Both the position numbers and the translations under genes were made by a program. Of a stretch of 64,000 nucleotides of DNA, positions 53,066 to 61,952 are shown piece by piece. Under the pieces are notes generated by a model, which ran no database searches, was not told the origin of the DNA, and saw nothing but the letters and a program-made list of their open reading frames with translations. Each line of letters opens with the position of its first letter. Position 1 is the first letter of the stretch. Where the stretch lies: assembly GCA_965213765.1 (NCBI GenBank), contig OZ243926.1, positions 3,348,001 through 3,412,000 on the forward strand. Direction: 5' to 3'. The DNA is from JAJDXO01 sp965213765 (GTDB taxonomy: Bacteria > Pseudomonadota > Alphaproteobacteria > Rhodospirillales > UBA2165).

Positions 53066-54148
53066 ATGCCTGGGAAAAAGACAACGGGACCGGACAAGGT
53101 CCTACAGGGGGATTGCGTCGAGATCATGCGGACCATGGCGGCCGGGTCGGCTGATGTGGTGTTTGCCGACCCGCCCTATAACCTGCAGCTGGAACAGGAG
53201 CTGCTGAGGCCCAACAACACCAAAGTGGAAGGGGTCGACGAGGCTTGGGACCGGTTCGACAGCTTTCAAGCCTATGACGAATTCACCCGTGAGTGGCTAA
53301 CCGCCGCCGGGCACGTTCTGAAGGATAATGGCTCGCTGTGGGTCATTGGCAGCTACCACAATATTTTTCGGATCGGCAGCCTGCTTCAGGACCAGGGATT
53401 TTGGATTCTTAATGACATCATCTGGCGCAAGACCAATCCGATGCCCAACTTCCGCGGCGCCCGGTTCACCAATGCCCACGAGACGATGATCTGGTGCGCC
53501 AAATCCAAAGATGCCAAGCCGCGGTTCAACTACGACGCCATGAAGGCCCTCAACGAGGATCTTCAGATGCGTTCGGATTGGCTGTTGCCGATCTGCGCCG
53601 GCGCCGAGCGGATTAAACATGATGGAAAGAAGGCCCATCCGACCCAAAAACCGGAGGCACTGCTTCATCGAGTGATTCTGGCGTCGACCGAACCGGGGGA
53701 AACCATCCTCGATCCGTTCTTCGGCACCGGCACCACCGGCGCCGTGGCGCGCCGCCTCGGCCGTCACTACGTCGGCATTGAGCGGGACGAGCGTTACGTC
53801 GAAATCGCCCGTGAACGAATTCGCCGGGTCTCTCCGCCGGATGATGAGAGCCTGCTCAGCACACCGTCAAAGCGGAAGGCGCCGCGCATTCCGTTCGGAT
53901 GGCTGGTGGAGCGGGGACTTTTGTCACCGGGCACCGTCCTCACCGATCAGCGGCGCCGGCATTCCGCCAAGGTACGGGCGGACGGATCGATCATCAGCGC
54001 CGAGCACCGGGGGTCCATTCACCGGGTCGGGGCGCTGGTGCAGAGCGCACAGGCCTGCAATGGGTGGGATTTTTGGTGCATTGATGTGGAGGGCAGCCTC
54101 GTGCCCATCGACATGCTGCGGCAGAAATTGCGCGCCGAACTTTCTTAG
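53066..54148 (+). CDS. ccrM: CcrM-type GANTC adenine DNA methyltransferase
   Basis: CcrM methylates adenine in GANTC late in the alphaproteobacterial cell cycle. The beta-class order is seen: DPPY at residues 35-38, then the SAM motif DPFFGTGTTGAVA near residue 216. The C-terminal RAMA-like domain (HSAKVRADGSIISAEHRGSI) that CcrM orthologues carry is present. The length of 360 aa is typical. Five GANTC sites precede the ATG. Confidence 0.95.
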   Translation: MPGKKTTGPDKVLQGDCVEIMRTMAAGSADVVFADPPYNLQLEQELLRPNNTKVEGVDEAWDRFDSFQAYDEFTREWLTAAGHVLKDNGSLWVIGSYHNIFRIGSLLQDQGFWILNDIIWRKTNPMPNFRGARFTNAHETMIWCAKSKDAKPRFNYDAMKALNEDLQMRSDWLLPICAGAERIKHDGKKAHPTQKPEALLHRVILASTEPGETILDPFFGTGTTGAVARRLGRHYVGIERDERYVEIARERIRRVSPPDDESLLSTPSKRKAPRIPFGWLVERGLLSPGTVLTDQRRRHSAKVRADGSIISAEHRGSIHRVGALVQSAQACNGWDFWCIDVEGSLVPIDMLRQKLRAELS

Positions 54149-54168
54149 CCGGATTTTCTTATTGCGGT

Positions 54169-55050
54169 TTAGCGGGTTGGGACCGGCGATTCGCCCGAGT
54201 AATCGTAGAAGCCGCGGCCCGACTTCTTACCCATCCAACCAGCCTCCACGTATTTCACCAGCAACGGACACGGCCGGTATTTGGTATCGGCGAGCCCATC
54301 GTGCAGGACCTGCATGATAGCGAGACAGGTATCTAAACCAATGAAGTCGGCCAGTTCCAGCGGCCCCATGGGATGGTGGGCGCCCAGCTTCATGGCCGTA
54401 TCGATGGCTTCGACCGAGCCGACGCCCTCGTAGAGGGTATAGACCGCCTCGTTGATCATCGGCAGCAGAATACGGTTGACGATAAAGGCCGGAAAATCCT
54501 CCGCACTGACCGGGGTCTTGCCGAGCTTCTGGGTGAAGCCGCGGATTTCCTCGAATACGGCGGGTTCCGTCGCAATGCCGCGGATGAGCTCGATCAGCTC
54601 CATGAGCGGCGCCGGGTTCATGAAATGAATGCCGATAAACCGCTCAGGCCGGTCGGTCCGGGAGGCCAGACGGGTAATCGAAATCGACGAAGTGTTGGTG
54701 CCCAGGATGGCATCCGCACTCAGGAGCGGACAAACCAAGTCGTAAATCCCGGTCTTGATCTCCTCGTCTTCGGTCGCCGCCTCAATGACCAGATCGCAAT
54801 CCGCGAGCGGTGCGTATTCGGAGTTGCCGTGGATGCGGCCCAATGCGGCTTTCATATCCTCGTCACTGAGGCGCCCCCGCTTGACCAGACGGCCAAGATT
54901 ATTCTCGATCGCCGCCAGTGCCGAGGAAACCTGTTCCTCCGCGATGTCGACCAGATGAACGTCAAAGCCCGACACGGCGCAAACGTGGGCGATGCCGAGG
55001 CCCATTTGGCCTGCACCGATAACGCCGATCGTATTGATTTCGGAGCTCAT
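54169..55050 (-). CDS. hbdA: 3-hydroxybutyryl-CoA dehydrogenase
   Basis: The 293-aa protein has the Rossmann motif IGVIGAGQMGLGIAHVCA and the 3HCDH signature region IHFMNPAPLMELIELI with DFPAFIVNRILLPMINEA. It oxidises 3-hydroxybutyryl-CoA with NAD+ in beta-oxidation or polyhydroxybutyrate metabolism. It follows etfA by 39 bases and probably belongs to the same operon. The similar gene at 26.2 kb is a more divergent relative. Confidence 0.92.
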   Translation of the reverse strand: MSSEINTIGVIGAGQMGLGIAHVCAVSGFDVHLVDIAEEQVSSALAAIENNLGRLVKRGRLSDEDMKAALGRIHGNSEYAPLADCDLVIEAATEDEEIKTGIYDLVCPLLSADAILGTNTSSISITRLASRTDRPERFIGIHFMNPAPLMELIELIRGIATEPAVFEEIRGFTQKLGKTPVSAEDFPAFIVNRILLPMINEAVYTLYEGVGSVEAIDTAMKLGAHHPMGPLELADFIGLDTCLAIMQVLHDGLADTKYRPCPLLVKYVEAGWMGKKSGRGFYDYSGESPVPTR

Positions 55051-55089
55051 GTTCGATTTGTTCCCATGTCTGTTTCTCTGCCGGTCGCG

Positions 55090-56022
55090 TCAGTCGGTCA
55101 GCTCGCTGGAGAGCTCGGGCAATGCCTCGAATAGGTCCGCCACAAGCCCGTAATCGGCCACCTGGAAGATCGGCGCTTCCTCGTCCTTGTTGATGGCGAC
55201 GATCACCTTGCTGTCTTTCATGCCCGCCAGATGCTGGATGGCGCCCGAAATACCAACGGCGATGTAAAGCTCCGGCGCGACGATCTTGCCGGTCTGCCCG
55301 ACCTGGAAGTCGTTGGGCACAAAGCCCGCATCGACCGCGGCCCGGGACGCGCCGACCGCCGCGCCGAGCTTGTCCGCAACTGCTTCGAGCAGGTGAAAAT
55401 TGTCACCGCTCTGCATGCCGCGACCGCCGGAAATGATGACGCGGGCCGACGTCAATTCCGGCCGTTCGGACACGCTCAGCTCGGTACCGACAAAAGATGA
55501 GAGCCCGGGATCTTCCGCGCTTGCCACCTCCGACATCTCGGCGGCGCCACCGGTGGGCGGCGCGGCCTCGAAGGCGGTGGTCCGGACCGTAATCACCTTG
55601 ACCGGATCGGCGGACTGAACCGTGGCAACCGCGTTGCCGGCGTAAATCGGGCGCTGAAACGTGTCGGCGCTTTCGATCGCGCTGACGTCGGAAATCTGGG
55701 CTACATCCAGCAACGCGGCGACACGGGGCATGAGGTTTTTGCCGAAGGTGCTGGCCGGGGCGAGAATATGCGGGTAGTCGCCGGAGAGGCCGGCGACAAG
55801 CGGCGTCAGCGTTTCAGCCAGCGGGTTTTCGTAGAGAGCGGCATCCGCCACCAGCACACGCCGCACCCCGCCGATGGCGGAGGCCGCCTCGGCAGCCGGT
55901 CCGCAGTCGGCTCCGGCGACCAGCACATGCACCTCGCCGAGGACCGTCGCCGCGGTTACCGTGTTTAGTGTTGATGCCTTCAACTCGGCATTGGAATGTT
56001 CGGCAACGACCAGGACCGGCAT
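55090..56022 (-). CDS. etfA: Electron transfer flavoprotein alpha subunit
   Basis: The 310-aa FAD subunit has an N-terminal domain (MPVLVVAEHSNAELKASTLN) and the C-terminal FAD-binding signature with VGQTGKIVAPELYIAVGISG and QVADYGLVADLFEALPEL. It transfers electrons from acyl-CoA and other dehydrogenases to ETF-QO at 42 kb. ATG 56022 overlaps the etfB stop by one base (TGATG); the longer frame runs through etfB. Confidence 0.95.
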   Translation of the reverse strand: MPVLVVAEHSNAELKASTLNTVTAATVLGEVHVLVAGADCGPAAEAASAIGGVRRVLVADAALYENPLAETLTPLVAGLSGDYPHILAPASTFGKNLMPRVAALLDVAQISDVSAIESADTFQRPIYAGNAVATVQSADPVKVITVRTTAFEAAPPTGGAAEMSEVASAEDPGLSSFVGTELSVSERPELTSARVIISGGRGMQSGDNFHLLEAVADKLGAAVGASRAAVDAGFVPNDFQVGQTGKIVAPELYIAVGISGAIQHLAGMKDSKVIVAINKDEEAPIFQVADYGLVADLFEALPELSSELTD

Positions 56023-56771
56023 CAGATGACCTTGGCTTCGTTTTGGAGTTTCTCGACCAGTTCGCCGATGCTGCCGACCATGACGCCGGCTTCCCGCTTG
56101 GCGGGTTCTTCGACCTTCAACGTCGTCAGACGGGGAGCGGTTTCGACGCCCAGATCGGCCGGCGCAAGGTTGTCGATGGGCTTTTTCTTGGCCTTCATGA
56201 TGTTGGGCAGGGACGCGTAGCGGGGTGTGTTGAGCCGCAAGTCCGTGGTCACGATGCAGGGCATCTTGAGACGCACGGTCTCCAGTCCGCCATCGACTTC
56301 CCGTGTCACGTCCGCCGAACCATCCGCGATGGAGAGCTCGGATGCAAATGTGCCTTGAGGCCAACCCAACAAGGCGGCGAGCATTTGGCCGGTCTGATTG
56401 CTGTCATCGTCGATCGCTTGCTTGCCGAGAATGACCAGATCGGGCGATTCCTTCTCGACAATGGCCTTCAACAGCTTGGCGACCGCCAACGGTTCAAGCT
56501 CTTCATCGGAGAGGACATGAATGCCCCGGTCGGCGCCCATGGCCAGCGCCGTGCGGATGGTCTCCTGGCACTGCTGTGGGCCCATGGAGACGGCAATCAG
56601 CTCCTCCGCCGTTCCCGCCTCGCGCAGTTGTACCCCTTCCTCCACGGCAATTTCGTCGAATGGGTTCATCGACATCTTGACGTTGGCGAGTTCCACCCCC
56701 GTCTGGTCGCTCTTGACGCGAACTTTGACGTTGAAGTCGACGACGCGCTTAACGGCGGTCAAAACCTTCAT
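56022..56771 (-). CDS. etfB: Electron transfer flavoprotein beta subunit
   Basis: The 249-aa AMP-binding subunit contains VLTAVKRVVDFNVKVRV, VKMSMNPFDEIAVEE and the ETF-beta region ALLGWPQGTFASELSI. It is upstream of etfA with a one-base overlap, ensuring equal synthesis. ATG 56771 is the family N-terminus (MKVLTAVK). The 188-bp gap upstream contains the 48-bp family B element. Confidence 0.96.
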   Translation of the reverse strand: MKVLTAVKRVVDFNVKVRVKSDQTGVELANVKMSMNPFDEIAVEEGVQLREAGTAEELIAVSMGPQQCQETIRTALAMGADRGIHVLSDEELEPLAVAKLLKAIVEKESPDLVILGKQAIDDDSNQTGQMLAALLGWPQGTFASELSIADGSADVTREVDGGLETVRLKMPCIVTTDLRLNTPRYASLPNIMKAKKKPIDNLAPADLGVETAPRLTTLKVEEPAKREAGVMVGSIGELVEKLQNEAKVI

Positions 56772-56914
56772 TTTGGCCTGTGTGTCCTTGGGAGCCCGTT
56801 CGAAAGGGAGCGTTTCACGAATTATTTTGCAATGCAACATAGAAAGTGCGGCCGAGGCTGTCAAACGAGGGCGGATAGCCGCACTGCACCGATTTTCAAC
56901 AGGCCGCGCGGTTC

Positions 56915-56962
56915 TAGAGCGGTTTCCGGTCAAATGGTTCAATTTGGCCGGAAACTGCTCTA
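56915..56962. repeat. MITE-like element, family B copy 2 (48 bp)
   Basis: A nearly palindromic unit TAGAGCGGTTTCCGGTCAAA ... TTTGGCCGGAAACTGCTCTA, with TA at both borders. Outer arms equal those of 50595-50861, with the interior deleted. Its right TA plus G forms the TAG stop of the adenosyltransferase gene. Confidence 0.78.
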
Positions 56963-57517
56963 GCGGTTGGCCCCCGGCACCCACAATACGTCCGCATTTC
57001 CGTCGTCATTGGCCGCGCGGGCCATGACGAAGAGGAGATCGGACAGCCGGTTGAGGTATTTGAGCGCCGCCGGGCTGACGGGCTCCTCGGCGGCCAACGC
57101 CGTGGTCCGCCGCTCGGCGCGTCGAACGATTGTCCGCGCAAGGTGCAGTTGCGCCGACGTTTTGGATCCGCCCGGAAGCACAAACGACGTCAGCGCCGCC
57201 AGCCGGTCGTTGATCCCGTCAATTTCGTTCTCCAAGCGGCGGACTTGGCCGTCACTTATCCTTAGCGCCCCCTCGGTCTCCAAATCGGGCGTTGCGAGGT
57301 CGGCGCCGAGATCGAACAGGTCGTTCTGGACTCGGCTCAGCGATTCGTCCAGTTCGGCGGCGGCGCCCAGCCGGGCCGCGCCGATGATGGCATTAGCTTC
57401 GTCAACGGTGCCGCAGGCCTCGACCCTTGCCGAATGTTTTTGAACACGATCACCGCCGGCGAGCGACGTTTCACCGCCGTCTCCGCCACGGGTGTAAATT
57501 TTGTCGAGCTTGATCAT
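56960..57517 (-). CDS. PduO-type cob(I)alamin adenosyltransferase
   Basis: The 185-aa protein has the PduO-family N-terminus IKLDKIYTRGGDGGETSLAGG, the SGR-like VEACGTVDEANAIIG and the C-terminal YLNRLSDLLFVMARA. It attaches the adenosyl group to cobalamin, giving the cofactor needed by the nearby NrdJ. ATG 57517 is the family start; 81 upstream bases of the open frame are not homologous. The stop TAG is formed with the adjacent miniature element. Confidence 0.93.
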   Translation of the reverse strand: MIKLDKIYTRGGDGGETSLAGGDRVQKHSARVEACGTVDEANAIIGAARLGAAAELDESLSRVQNDLFDLGADLATPDLETEGALRISDGQVRRLENEIDGINDRLAALTSFVLPGGSKTSAQLHLARTIVRRAERRTTALAAEEPVSPAALKYLNRLSDLLFVMARAANDDGNADVLWVPGANR

Positions 57518-57525
57518 CGTGTCTT

Positions 57526-57738
57526 CTACTTGAGGAACACCAGTAACGCCAATATGCCGATCAGCAGGACCGCAACGCCCTGCAGTCCGACCCGCCAACG
57601 CATGAGGATGTTGCTGAACCGAGGGGAAAACAGCCGTCCCCGCCGTCCCATGGAGAACACTCCGAAGAACAGAACCAGGGCGGTCGCAATCATCGCCACC
57701 AGCAGGAGTATCGAAATTGCCCCAAACGCGATATCCAT
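57526..57738 (-). CDS. Twin-transmembrane protein (HIG1-like)
   Basis: The 70-aa protein has two membrane helices (AISILLLVAMIATALVLFFG and LQGVAVLLIGILALLVF) flanking a basic loop GRRGRLFSPRFSN. Small proteins of this shape are commonly found between adenosyltransferase and ETF genes in alphaproteobacteria. It ends eight bases before the adenosyltransferase start, so the two may be cotranscribed. The function is unknown. Confidence 0.75.
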   Translation of the reverse strand: MDIAFGAISILLLVAMIATALVLFFGVFSMGRRGRLFSPRFSNILMRWRVGLQGVAVLLIGILALLVFLK

Positions 57739-57959
57739 GGGATAGCTTTACTCCCTGCGGGCGAAATTCGCACCCCCGGAAACGTCAATGTGATGAATTG
57801 GTGTTCTTCTTGAGGGCCATTCAGGAGCCGGGATAATGGGCTGGATCAAGGAAAGCACCGCAGCAACGTCGGAGAGCGCCGGCGGCAGCGCGAAAGTTCG
57901 GGTCATCGCCGAACGGCTTCTCGGCCGGTTGCCTCAAGGGGGGTACCGCCCCCGTCCCC

Positions 57960-60308
57960 CTATCCGCATTTCGAATAGGTGCACGCCGTACAGATGTCAC
58001 AGCCTTCGGCGTGGATCAAGCTGGCCTGCCCGCACTTCGGGCATTGGCTGAAGATATTTCCGGCGCCGGCCGGGTTGTCCTCGAGGTTGACGACTTTGAG
58101 CGCACGCGCGGCCTCGCCGGCGAGACCAGGTTCGGCCTCCGTCGGCAGGAATCCGATCTGGACCATATGGTCTTCGATGACCTGACCGATGGCGGCGAGC
58201 AGCGACGGCACGTACTTTCCGTTCATCCACTGACCGCCGCGGGGATCGAAGACAGCCTTTAGTTCGTCGACGACAAATGACACATCGCCGCCGCGGCGGA
58301 ATACGGCCGAAATCATCCGGGTGAGGGCAACGGTCCAGGCGTAATGCTCGGTGTTCTTGGAATTGATGAACACCTCGAACGGACGCCGCCGTCCGTCCTG
58401 GACGATATCATTGAGGGTGATGTAGATCGCGTGATCGCTCTCCGGCCAATGGACCTTGTAGGTGGATCCCTCCAGGGCCTCCGGGCGGTCAAGCGGCTGC
58501 GTCAGATACACAAGCGCGCCGGAATCACCCTGATCGACCGGCTTAACCGGCTCGCTCGGCGCCTCCAGGGGCAATTCTTCCTGCTCGCCCGCCTGGGCCG
58601 GTTCGGTCGATTTGGTCTCGAGCACGGCTCCGGTGACGTCGTTCGGCCGGTAGGTGGTGCAGCCTTTGCAGCCCAGATCATAGGCCTGGATGTAAATGTC
58701 CTTGAAATCCTCGAAGGAGATGTTCTCAGGGCAATTGATGGTCTTGGAAATCGAGCTGTCGATGAATTCCTGTACCGCCGCCTGCATGACCAGATGATCG
58801 GCGGGCGTCAGCGCCTGGGCGTCGACGAAGGCCTCCGTCAACGGCCGGTTTTCGCCAAACAGCCGTCGGTAGAGACGATAGGCGTAATCGGATACTTCTT
58901 CCTCCCGCCGGGAGCCGTCGGGCATCAGTACACGGCGATTGTAGGAAAAGCTGAAGACCGGTTCGAGGCCCGACGACACATTGTCGGCCAGCAGCGAAAT
59001 GGTTCCCGTCGGCGCAACCGATGTCACCAAGGCGTTGCGGACTCCCTTTGCCGCGATGGCGTCGCGAACATCCTCATCCAGCCGCGAGATGCCCTCGGTC
59101 GCGAGATAGGCGTCCCGGTCGTAGAGGGGGAAGGCGCCCTTCTCGCCGGCGAGACCGGCCGAGGCCAAGTAAGCGGCCCGCTGGATGGTCTTGAGCCATT
59201 CCCGGGTGAGCGCAACCGCATCGGCTGAGCCGTAACGCGCACCGCACATGATAAGGGCATCGCCAAGCCCGGTGATCCCAAGGCCAATCCGGCGCTTTTG
59301 AGCGGCTTCGGCGGCCTGTTCGGGCAGAGGATAGCGCGATGCATCGATGGCGTTGTCGAGCATCCGGATGGCGGTGGTGACCAAACGGGATATTGCGTCC
59401 ATCGGGATTGATGCGGCTTCCGTGAACGGGTCGCTCACCAGCCTGGCCAAATTTATCGAGCCCAGCAGGCATGCACCGTACGGTGGCAGCGGCTGTTCGC
59501 CGCACGGGTTCGTCGCGTGGATGGTTTCGCAATAGGACAGCGGATTCAGCCGGTTTATCCGGTCGATGAAAATTACACCCGGTTCGGCGTAGGCGAAGGT
59601 TGCCCGCATGATCTTGTCCCACAGCTCGCGGGCCGGCAGCGAACCGTAAACCGTTCCATCGAACTGTAGCCGCCAGGATAGATCCTGCTTCACCGCCTCC
59701 ATGAACGCGTCCGTGACCAGCACCGAAAGGTTAAACATCCGAAGCCGGCCGGCCTCCCGCTTAGCCTCGATGAAGGCCTCGATGTCCGGATGGTCGCAGC
59801 GCATCACGGCCATCATCGCGCCTCGCCGGGAGCCGGCACTCATGATGGTTCGGCACATGGCGTCCCAGACATCCATAAATGACAACGGACCCGAGGCATC
59901 GGCGCCGACGCCTTTCACCGGGGCGCCCTTGGGCCGCAGGGTGGAGAAGTCGTACCCAATGCCGCCGCCTTGCTGCATGGTCATGGCGGCTTCCCGGAGC
60001 GCCTCGAAGATTCCGGACATATCGTCCGGGATCTGACCCATCACGAAGCAGTTGAACAGCGTGACTTCACGCTCCGTGCCGGCGCCGGAGAGAATTCGCC
60101 CGGCCGGCAGAAACTTGTAGTCGGAGAGAGCGTCTTCAAAGGCGGCTTCCCAGTCGGTCGGGGAGGATTCCACCGCGGCCAAAGCCTTGGCGACCCGGGC
60201 AAAGGTATCCTCGACGGTTTTGTCCACAGGCGCGCCATCCGGACGCTTCAGCCGATACTTCATATCCCAGATTTGTTGGGAAATGCTGGCAGTCTCTGTA
60301 TGGGCCAT
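57960..60308 (-). CDS. nrdJ: Class II adenosylcobalamin-dependent ribonucleotide reductase NrdJ
   Basis: NrdJ makes deoxynucleotides using AdoCbl, without O2. The 782-aa protein has the class II barrel with the active-site loop NPCGEQPLPPYGACLLGSIN near residue 267, the AGSRRGAMMAVMRCDHPDI segment, and a C-terminal zinc-ribbon-type tail CPKCGQASLIHAEGC...CTACTYSKCG for redox cycling. No class I nrdA/nrdB appears in the window. A promoter lies about 100 bases upstream. Confidence 0.95.
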   Translation of the reverse strand: MAHTETASISQQIWDMKYRLKRPDGAPVDKTVEDTFARVAKALAAVESSPTDWEAAFEDALSDYKFLPAGRILSGAGTEREVTLFNCFVMGQIPDDMSGIFEALREAAMTMQQGGGIGYDFSTLRPKGAPVKGVGADASGPLSFMDVWDAMCRTIMSAGSRRGAMMAVMRCDHPDIEAFIEAKREAGRLRMFNLSVLVTDAFMEAVKQDLSWRLQFDGTVYGSLPARELWDKIMRATFAYAEPGVIFIDRINRLNPLSYCETIHATNPCGEQPLPPYGACLLGSINLARLVSDPFTEAASIPMDAISRLVTTAIRMLDNAIDASRYPLPEQAAEAAQKRRIGLGITGLGDALIMCGARYGSADAVALTREWLKTIQRAAYLASAGLAGEKGAFPLYDRDAYLATEGISRLDEDVRDAIAAKGVRNALVTSVAPTGTISLLADNVSSGLEPVFSFSYNRRVLMPDGSRREEEVSDYAYRLYRRLFGENRPLTEAFVDAQALTPADHLVMQAAVQEFIDSSISKTINCPENISFEDFKDIYIQAYDLGCKGCTTYRPNDVTGAVLETKSTEPAQAGEQEELPLEAPSEPVKPVDQGDSGALVYLTQPLDRPEALEGSTYKVHWPESDHAIYITLNDIVQDGRRRPFEVFINSKNTEHYAWTVALTRMISAVFRRGGDVSFVVDELKAVFDPRGGQWMNGKYVPSLLAAIGQVIEDHMVQIGFLPTEAEPGLAGEAARALKVVNLEDNPAGAGNIFSQCPKCGQASLIHAEGCDICTACTYSKCG

Positions 60309-60407
60309 GTGGACACGTCCCGCCGATCAATCCGGAGCGGCCGGCAGTTAGACCTCTTGCCCACTAAAATTATTTAATTTCAATGAGTTATGCTGCCAGC
60401 CGCGTAT

Positions 60408-60436
60408 ATTCTAGGCAAGCCATGGAAACCGGTCAA
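60408..60436 (-). promoter_or_regulatory. Predicted sigma70 promoter of nrdJ
   Basis: On the minus strand TTGACC (60436-60431), a 17-base spacer, then TAGAAT (60413-60408). It is the only strong match in the 273-bp gap between nrdJ and plsC and points to nrdJ, giving a 5' leader of about 95 bases. Confidence 0.65.
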
Positions 60437-60526
60437 CTAAAAGTTCTTGTTTTGTTTCCACTGCTTGATCCCCTGGCTCGTATTGGCTAGAGGCTTATAA
60501 TCATTGCGGAATTTGGGATTTCCCCT

Positions 60527-60571
60527 TTATCCACAATATTCCGGCAGTGACTTTCCACCGGATTATCCACA
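60527..60571 (+). promoter_or_regulatory. Two perfect DnaA boxes upstream of nrdJ
   Basis: TTATCCACA occurs at 60527-60535 and 60563-60571, 36 bp apart, in the gap between nrdJ and plsC. DnaA is known to bind the nrdAB promoter of E. coli; here boxes lie about 90-135 bp upstream of the predicted -35 element. The AT-rich stretch 60361-60410 is also present. Confidence 0.7.
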
Positions 60572-60581
60572 CGGGTGGCTA

Positions 60582-61307
60582 TCAGGAACCGGTCCGGGAT
60601 GCTTCTTCCTCGAGGCGGCGGCTGGCGGCCTCGATTCGGCTTTCCAGTTCCTCCATGAACGGGCGGCGTTCGAGGCCTCTCGGCATGGGCTCGAGGAATT
60701 CGAGAACGATGGTTCCCGGGCGCTTCACGAACTGTCGCCGCCCCCAGAACACGCCCGAATTGACCGCAACCGGCACCACCTCGGTATCAATGCCGGCTGC
60801 GAGGGCTGCGATCCCGGGGAAGTAGCGGCCGGTTTCACCCGGCGGCACGCGCGTGCCTTCGGGGAAGATCACCACCGAGCGGCCGTCGCCAATGAGGCGA
60901 CCGACCTGATCGGTCAGCGCACGCAGAGAGGAGACACCGCCCTTGCGGTCGATGACCGCGTGGTCCGCCTTCCGCATGTACCAGCCCCAGAGCGGAATTC
61001 TCAAGAGTTCCTTCTTCATCACGTAGGCGTTGCCGGCATTCAACTTGAGGAAAGCCATGGTGTCCCAGGCCGACTGATGCTTGGCGGCAAAGATGACCGG
61101 CTTGTCGGGGACACGTTCCCGTCCGCGGATTTCGATCCGGGTTCCAATGATGTTCTCGAGCAACCGGTCGCTGCCGACCGACCACAGCCGAATGCCCTTG
61201 CGGAGCGTTCGCGCCGAAAACGGCATCAGCGTCCACAGGCTCAGCATCAGGGCCGCGGTCCAGCCGAAATAAAGCAGGTTGAAGGCGATCGAACGGATGA
61301 AGGTCAT
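60582..61307 (-). CDS. plsC: 1-acyl-sn-glycerol-3-phosphate acyltransferase
   Basis: The 241-aa membrane-associated enzyme makes phosphatidic acid. It has the HX4D catalytic motif HQSAWD, and VIFPEGTRVPPGE as acyl-acceptor motif. The hydrophobic N-terminus (FNLLYFGWTAALMLSLWTL) anchors it. ATG 61307 is used; a TTG at 61322 would add five residues and overlap ydcF. It is the distal gene of a minus-strand group with ydcF, ftsX and ftsE. Confidence 0.92.
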   Translation of the reverse strand: MTFIRSIAFNLLYFGWTAALMLSLWTLMPFSARTLRKGIRLWSVGSDRLLENIIGTRIEIRGRERVPDKPVIFAAKHQSAWDTMAFLKLNAGNAYVMKKELLRIPLWGWYMRKADHAVIDRKGGVSSLRALTDQVGRLIGDGRSVVIFPEGTRVPPGETGRYFPGIAALAAGIDTEVVPVAVNSGVFWGRRQFVKRPGTIVLEFLEPMPRGLERRPFMEELESRIEAASRRLEEEASRTGS

Positions 61308-61314
61308 GCGCAGT

Positions 61315-61941
61315 TCAACCAACCCTGCCGGTTGCCAAGCCGCCGACCGCGTGTCTTATCCAGGCCAGAGTGAACTTCATGTATTCGGTAACCACCAATG
61401 ACGTGCTGCCCGGCCATGCCCACCAGCGCTCGCGTTTGAACTGCTCAGGGAACACGGCGTGGGGGACGATGACAATTTCCGGCATGGAGTGGCGAAACTC
61501 GAGCATGCTGCGCGGCATGTGGTAGTTGGCGGTCACCAGGGACAGAGAGCGAAATCCATTGCGTTCGATCCACGCCGCCGTCTCGGTCGCGTTGCCGGAG
61601 GTGCTGACCGCCGTGTGGCCAACCGTGACGCAGCAAATGAAATCTTCCGGCAATCGCCGCGAGATTTCCAACAATTGGGCCACATCCACACCCCGATAGA
61701 CACCGGAGACAAACAGTTTCTCCGCCCGTTTCGCGGCCAGCAGGTCGAGGCCTTCGTCCAGCCGTCCGCTGCCTCCGGTCAGGACGACGATGGCGTCGGT
61801 GGTCGTTACGGCATTTGGCGGCGATGCGGGAATGGATCGGTAAAAGAATATCAGCCCGGCAATCCAGAAGCCGACGATCAGCAGGCCGGCCAGGGCCGCG
61901 AGGCCGGCGGCTTTTCGTTGCGCTGTCTTTCGTGGTGCCAT
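61315..61941 (-). CDS. YdcF-family (DUF218) membrane protein
   Basis: The 208-aa protein has one N-terminal membrane helix (LAALAGLLIVGFWIAGLIFF) and a DUF218 domain: DAIVVLTGGSGRLDEGLDLL, KLFVSGVYRG, and SLVTANYHMPRSMLEFRH. DUF218 proteins such as SanA and ElyC affect envelope integrity. It sits between ftsX and plsC in a single transcription direction, consistent with an envelope role; the biochemical function is unknown. Confidence 0.85.
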   Translation of the reverse strand: MAPRKTAQRKAAGLAALAGLLIVGFWIAGLIFFYRSIPASPPNAVTTTDAIVVLTGGSGRLDEGLDLLAAKRAEKLFVSGVYRGVDVAQLLEISRRLPEDFICCVTVGHTAVSTSGNATETAAWIERNGFRSLSLVTANYHMPRSMLEFRHSMPEIVIVPHAVFPEQFKRERWWAWPGSTSLVVTEYMKFTLAWIRHAVGGLATGRVG

Positions 61942-61952
61942 CTTCGAACCGC

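Noticed and set aside
60361..60581. Possible chromosomal replication origin
   Set aside because: There are two perfect DnaA boxes and an AT-rich patch, but no larger box cluster and no neighbouring genes typical of alphaproteobacterial origins; promoter control of nrdJ explains it better.
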